Source of the DNA: Ectobius pallidus
Taxonomy: Eukaryota > Arthropoda > Insecta > Blattodea > Ectobiidae
Assembly: GCA_964059195.1 (NCBI GenBank)
Contig: CAXKWD010000004.1
Coordinates: forward strand, 118,826,043 to 118,890,042
Reading direction: 5' to 3'
DNA: 64,000 nucleotides
Both the position numbers and the translations under genes were made by a program. Positions 59,500 through 64,000 of this stretch are shown here, in pieces (the stretch's first letter is position 1; the number at the start of each line of letters is the position of its first letter). The notes below the pieces were generated by a model. The model ran no database searches and was not told the origin of the DNA. It saw nothing but the letters and a program-made list of their open reading frames with translations.

Positions 59500-61498
59500 A
59501 TAAAAAAAAGTTTTTACCAAAAACTTTTTTTTTTTTTTAAATACAGACCTACAAAGATAGCCCAAAAAATGAAATACCAAACAGCTGAGCTAACATCAAC
59601 ATACCCCCAAAAAAAAACTAATACTAACACAACAAGACAGTATATAAAATCAGTGGTCTCACAGATGTCTGATATACAGCAAATCACCATTTACACCATT
59701 CATTATCTCAAAGTACCTTGGTTCCATCTTGACGTGTAATTCTTCTTGAAAGTTTTTTTTTTTTGCACAATAGACCCTGACAGCACATATCTATATAATT
59801 TTTTTTTTATCCAAAGACTAGTTGAAAAATTATTGTCCAAAAAATTTTTTTTTTTTTTTTTTTTTTTACATTTTAAATGTCTCATTCACTAATAATCTTG
59901 CTTGAAAAATACATGATACAGCACGGAGCATAAATGAACGCCAAATGTCCAAATCCGGCGATCGTGGAAAGATCAGCAAGGTCCATATTTAGCTGAAAGA
60001 CTTGAATATTGCTGAGCTGAAGAAGAAGGTGGCGAAGCCAACAGAACACCATGCATGTTCTAAGATCGATGACTGCTGGATGAGCAAGATGAGGATGTCT
60101 CCGGCCACCCACTTGGAGTGACAAAGAAGAAAGCGGGGTAGCATACCCCATGAGGCATCCATACAGAGAGTCCAGAGGCACGGTACCAAATGCCTCCAAA
60201 CAAGCCACCAGGAACTCCATGGCTTCCAGGCCCAGACTTTACATGTAGAATCATCTTCATAGAGCAGCTCGTACATGAAACACATTATTCAGAGTCATAA
60301 GTGATGGTTCACACCTTCTCACAGGGAGGGGACTAGTACATCCACAGTGAGAGGAAAGGTTTCTTGAATTGGATGAATGTCTTTGGAAATATCACTCCTT
60401 TGAATAGAAGTTCACAGCTTTGGCAGCTCAATAATCAGTTTTTTTTTTACTTTAAATAACTGTCCACTATAACTGATATCTATATGCACATGAGGTTGGA
60501 GAAAACATTACACTTAGTTTTGTTTTACTTAGGCGAGGATTTCTTCTTTTTTTTTTTTGTTTACTTAAAGTTCACAAAATTTTTTTGTGTTCAATATCAA
60601 TTTGTTTATGCAGAGGGTTGTTGGAAATAAATAATGTCCATCCAACATAATAATAAGTCGATGCCGAGGTTTTGTTATTTTATTGATTCCAATTGTAAGG
60701 GAGATCATGCCTTTCTAAGCATAATATAAGTTACTGCCAGGTATTATTTGTTTGTTAGTGTGTGTGTGTTTTTTTTTTTTTACAAGGGGGAGAGACTGCC
60801 GAGGAGGAAAATTCGAGGTCACGAGTGAGTTGTGATATACAAATTACTATATAAAAAGTTTACAACAAATTCAAACTTTAAATGGTTATCAAAGAGAAAG
60901 TTAACTAGACAATTACTTAATTACATAATTATACATATATACACTTATACATTATTTGCATAAAATTATACTTCATTAACTAGGCAAAACATCAAATCAT
61001 AAACCAAAAAAAATAGCCTAAAACTGGGCTTAACATTTCTTTAGTTGCGATACATGACAACGCCTTACCGATTTATCACATAGACCAAAAAAAAAATCCT
61101 GAACTCTGCCTTATTAGAAGTCACTAGGCACTTATCACGAGTCTCAGATTATTTACTGAATGGGCCTTCTAGATACTGGTCAAATAACTCGATTTAGAAA
61201 ATTCAGCAATAGCTCAAAAATATTGCATGAGAAAATCTACTCACATTAAGAAACTTCAAAACTTCATCTTAATAATTACATAATATAGTATGAAAATAGA
61301 TTTTAAAATTTAGTACCAACACACCACAATGAAGTATATCCATGATCATACTGATCAACAAACGTGGCGCACGCCTTCCTAGCAAGGACTACTAAATTTT
61401 AACTGGAAGTAATCACAATAACACTGATTGATTACAACACAGAAAACCTAAGAGAGGGTATACTGACTATAAACGGCTTGAATCAGGAACGGAGGTGT
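59500..61498. other. Internal region of the LTR element, non-coding
   Basis: Several T/A homopolymers (59528-59541, 59844-59867 and others) and short overlapping minus-strand frames at 59882-60285 that match no domain I know. A (GT)n tract is near 60758. Confidence 0.6.
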
Positions 61499-61770
61499 CC
61501 CATACCACCCATAAGAATAATATTGTTAGAAGAATAAGAAAAATCGGACCTGCAAAGGGCGTCCCATACCACCCATAAGAATAATATAGTTAGAAGAATA
61601 AGAAAAATCGGATCTGCAAAGGGCGTCCCATACCACCCATAAGAATAATATTGTTAGAAGAATAAGAAAAATCGGATCTGCAAAGGGCGTCCCATACCAC
61701 CCATAAGAATAATATTGTTAGAAGAATAAGAAAAATCGGATCTGCAAAGGGCGTCCCATACCACCCGCAG
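61499..61770. repeat. 64-bp tandem repeat, a little over 4 copies
   Basis: Units start CCCATACCACCCATAAGAAT at 61499, 61563, 61627, 61691 and 61755 (last partial). The copies differ at only a few bases. Confidence 0.95.
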
Positions 61771-62446
61771 CAAATGGAATGTAGAAAAATGTAACTTAGC
61801 ACTGACAAACATCAATATCTGAGTCAAAGTCTACCATAATTAGACAAATATCAATAATAAAGTAGCGCGGTGCCGGCCTACCGCAGCTACTGCACACAAG
61901 CAAGCTCACTTGGCATAACTTGAAAAAGTGAATACTGCATCAACCTGAAACCTTTGTAGGTCACCCAGGACATCTATGCTCAGTAACTAGAAGGCAAAAG
62001 AAATCTCTCAATATAAATATATATATATATCTACGCACAGGGACACAACTGCTGAGGAAACTATCAGAAATAACTGAATGGAGAATTCATAAACAAGAAG
62101 ACAGAATTAAACTTGAAACTGAAAGGCAAACCCAGATCACCTACGCCCGAGAAGAACTGGACGACAAGAAAGAGGCCAAAGAAACCCCCAAACGAACCCG
62201 ACCAAGGAGAGATCAACAAACAAAACACTGACCGGCCAAATTTGACACCAATATAGACAAAGTCAAAGCACATGTAAAAAACTATCTTTGCATGTCGGAC
62301 CGCCAAGTATTCAAACCGACCAGTCAGGAATCATCCGAGAAATGACCAAGGTCAAGACGAAAGGAGAAAATCATGGGCCAAGACAATAACTATTTAAAGT
62401 AGGTGAAGTTACTAGAAGAAAAAAAACTAAACTGCCTATATGGAAA

Positions 62447-62475
62447 GCATATATCTATATATGCGGGGCATATAT
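62447..62475 (-). other. Overlapping palindromes beside the primer-binding site
   Basis: GCATATATCTATATATGC, with one central mismatch, overlaps ATATATGCGGGGCATATAT. On the minus strand they lie about 26-55 bases downstream of the primer-binding site, where retroelement dimerisation or packaging signals are usually found. Confidence 0.5.
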
Positions 62476-62500
62476 ACTTCCCTCGCCTCAGACTGAAGAG

Positions 62501-62509
62501 CTGCTACCA
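62501..62509 (-). promoter_or_regulatory. Primer-binding site for initiator tRNA-Met
   Basis: Minus-strand TGGTAGCAG directly follows the CA end of the 5' LTR and is complementary to CTGCTACCA at the 3' end of insect initiator tRNA. Pairing fails after nine bases. Confidence 0.75.
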
Positions 62510-64000
62510 TGCAACGACAGAAGATATTGTGTACATAAGGAAGATTAAGGAACTTTAAGAAAAATATACATATAACTTTGATTCTCAAAATTAGTAGATA
62601 CAAAAACCATCAATGCCAAATAATAAATATAAATCTAATATCTCCAATATTTATAACTTTAACTTCGTTGCTGATTAGTTTAGTAATACTGGTACTTTTT
62701 AGGAAGACGTGAGGAATTGCCCATCAGAGGGAGATCGAATTCTTCAGTCCAAGGCAAAGTAGAGGGCAAGTAAAGGTGCAGCACAGAAAACAGGTTAAAT
62801 TCCATAATGGCAGTAACAATATTTAATAAATAAACTCCACAAAACAATAGTAAAACGGAATAATTCTAAATAGCAGTAATTAACACTGCATAAAATCAAT
62901 CTTAAATATGATATACAATAAATAAAGCATGTCACATAAAGACATACACTGGCTACTAATTATACCCAATGACTACTAACTATCCAAATCCTCATCCAGA
63001 ATTTCACTAAGTGCAAAGCAGGGATAATGCGAACTAATCTAACCTAACTCATTAATTATCTAGAATAAGATCAATCATAAGCTTAGGGAAATACGAATGG
63101 AGTGAGGGACAGCAATAAATTTCTAGCAGCATAGTTACTAATACGCAGCAAATAATTGAATAAGAAAAGCTGAAGCACAAATTCAAATAATTTAGAATAA
63201 TTACGGTCAGAGAAAATACAAGAGGGACCAGAGAAAAGATTTACATGAGCATATAATTAAGTGAGCATAATTTAGAAAAATCTTAAATTGAAAGATCAAT
63301 TTGCTGCAAAATACACAGCCCAAAAAAATGTAACAATAAGACTAGAGGCCCTAATCTAACCAGGAAAATAAGTGAACAAGATATGAGTAACCGTTAAGTT
63401 AAATTTAAATCAGAATCAATGACAGGAAAAATCAATAATTAGTTAATAGCCAAAAGGGGGAATAAATTACTATAATATAGAATATAAAAAATCTAAATGA
63501 ACCAGAAAAGAGAATTTACAAAACCAGACAATAAATCTCAGAATGAAAATTTAGTTAATGACAGCAAGTCAGAAATATAACTATGGAAAGGGACCAATGC
63601 AAAAACCGAAAGTTTAGTTAAATAATCATAGTAAAATTGCAGAAACACAGAAAAATATATCTAAGCTAAGAACCAATATGAATATGCAGGACGGTAGAAA
63701 ATTTAGGCCTACCCTGGTTAGAATAAATCTATAACAATTTATAATATACAGAATTACTATACGAACTAGGAGGGAATTTTCACAATATTCACACCATAGA
63801 ATTCCAATCTAAGTCAAGTTAAATAATGATGAGCATGAGAGCAAGGCAGAATTAACTGGAAAAAGTAATTTTAACTTTATACAAATTTCAGTGCCAAATA
63901 TCTGTATATCAATTAAACTTTATATGATATAATTCAAATTGCCGAAATAAGCAAATAATACAAGCTATCAATCTTATTGAAAATTTTACATCACTTGTTA
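62510..64000 (-). repeat. 5' LTR, cut by the window edge
   Basis: Direct copy of 57112-58602 at a constant offset of 5,398 with no net insertion or deletion. About 880 bp should lie beyond the window. Confidence 0.9.

Larger units (their letters stand above)
57112..64000 (-). mobile_element. Non-coding LTR retrotransposon (LARD-like), incomplete
   Basis: Two direct repeats (57112-59481 and 62510 to beyond 64000) flank 3,028 bp of internal DNA. On the minus strand the LTR begins TGTAACGTGG and ends CGTTGCA, and the next bases are TGGTAGCAG, complementary to the 3' end of initiator methionine tRNA. There is no gag, protease, reverse transcriptase or integrase frame, so the element depended on enzymes from another copy. 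Large non-coding elements with long LTRs are known as LARDs. The superfamily cannot be assigned without coding sequence. Confidence 0.9.

Noticed and set aside
59882..60285. Overlapping minus-strand frames in the LTR element that might be gag
   Set aside because: Three frames overlap on the same strand with no zinc knuckle, protease or other known motif.

Overview
This window is eukaryotic, AT-rich, intergenic or intronic DNA made almost entirely of transposable elements and simple repeats. No intact host gene, rRNA or tRNA gene was found. The reading frames that can be recognised are broken fragments of transposases and reverse transcriptases. Insect-type DUF4817/IS630 transposases, ZBED-like hAT, PIF/Harbinger, Helitrons, a Penelope-like element, non-LTR retroposons and a tRNA-derived SINE together suggest an arthropod, most likely an insect with a large genome. 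A cockroach or termite is my guess, by inference only; no species marker is present.

Layout. 1-2.1 kb: head-to-tail tandem array of non-autonomous Helitrons. 2.1-6.6 kb: anonymous DNA with one SINE. 6.6-12.9 kb: nested cluster, in which Helitron-related DNA holds a 3.0 kb hAT with an internal foldback of ~175-bp units, a TA-flanked MITE, and a second hAT that itself contains a third. 12.9-20 kb: a mariner/IS630 derivative, a 5'-truncated LINE and a hAT MITE in anonymous DNA. 20.8-28.4 kb: SINE, a 1.4 kb Helitron, a Penelope-like fragment, another MITE and an A-rich tract. 29.4-33.8 kb: a 4.4 kb hAT-bounded composite containing other elements. 34-42.4 kb: a pogo-like MITE, a ~1.1 kb foldback, a second tRNA-type SINE and a hAT MITE. 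43.2-46.96 kb: a large array of 42-bp repeats, interrupted by a full SINE. 47.9-52.4 kb: a DUF4817/IS630 element split by a PIF/Harbinger element. 52.6-53.4 kb: a Tc1-like element. 54.7-56.3 kb: the same Helitron array type, inverted. 56.8-64 kb: a Helitron interrupted by a very young non-coding LTR retrotransposon that runs off the right edge.

The elements do not form a pathway. Their value is as a dated nest: many have exact target-site duplications, so insertion order can be read. The least explained structures are the 42-bp array, the two foldbacks, the shared Helitron junction at both ends of the window, and a conserved GAGC stem-loop at A-rich retroelement tails. Where I say two copies match, this was judged by eye, not by a computed alignment.
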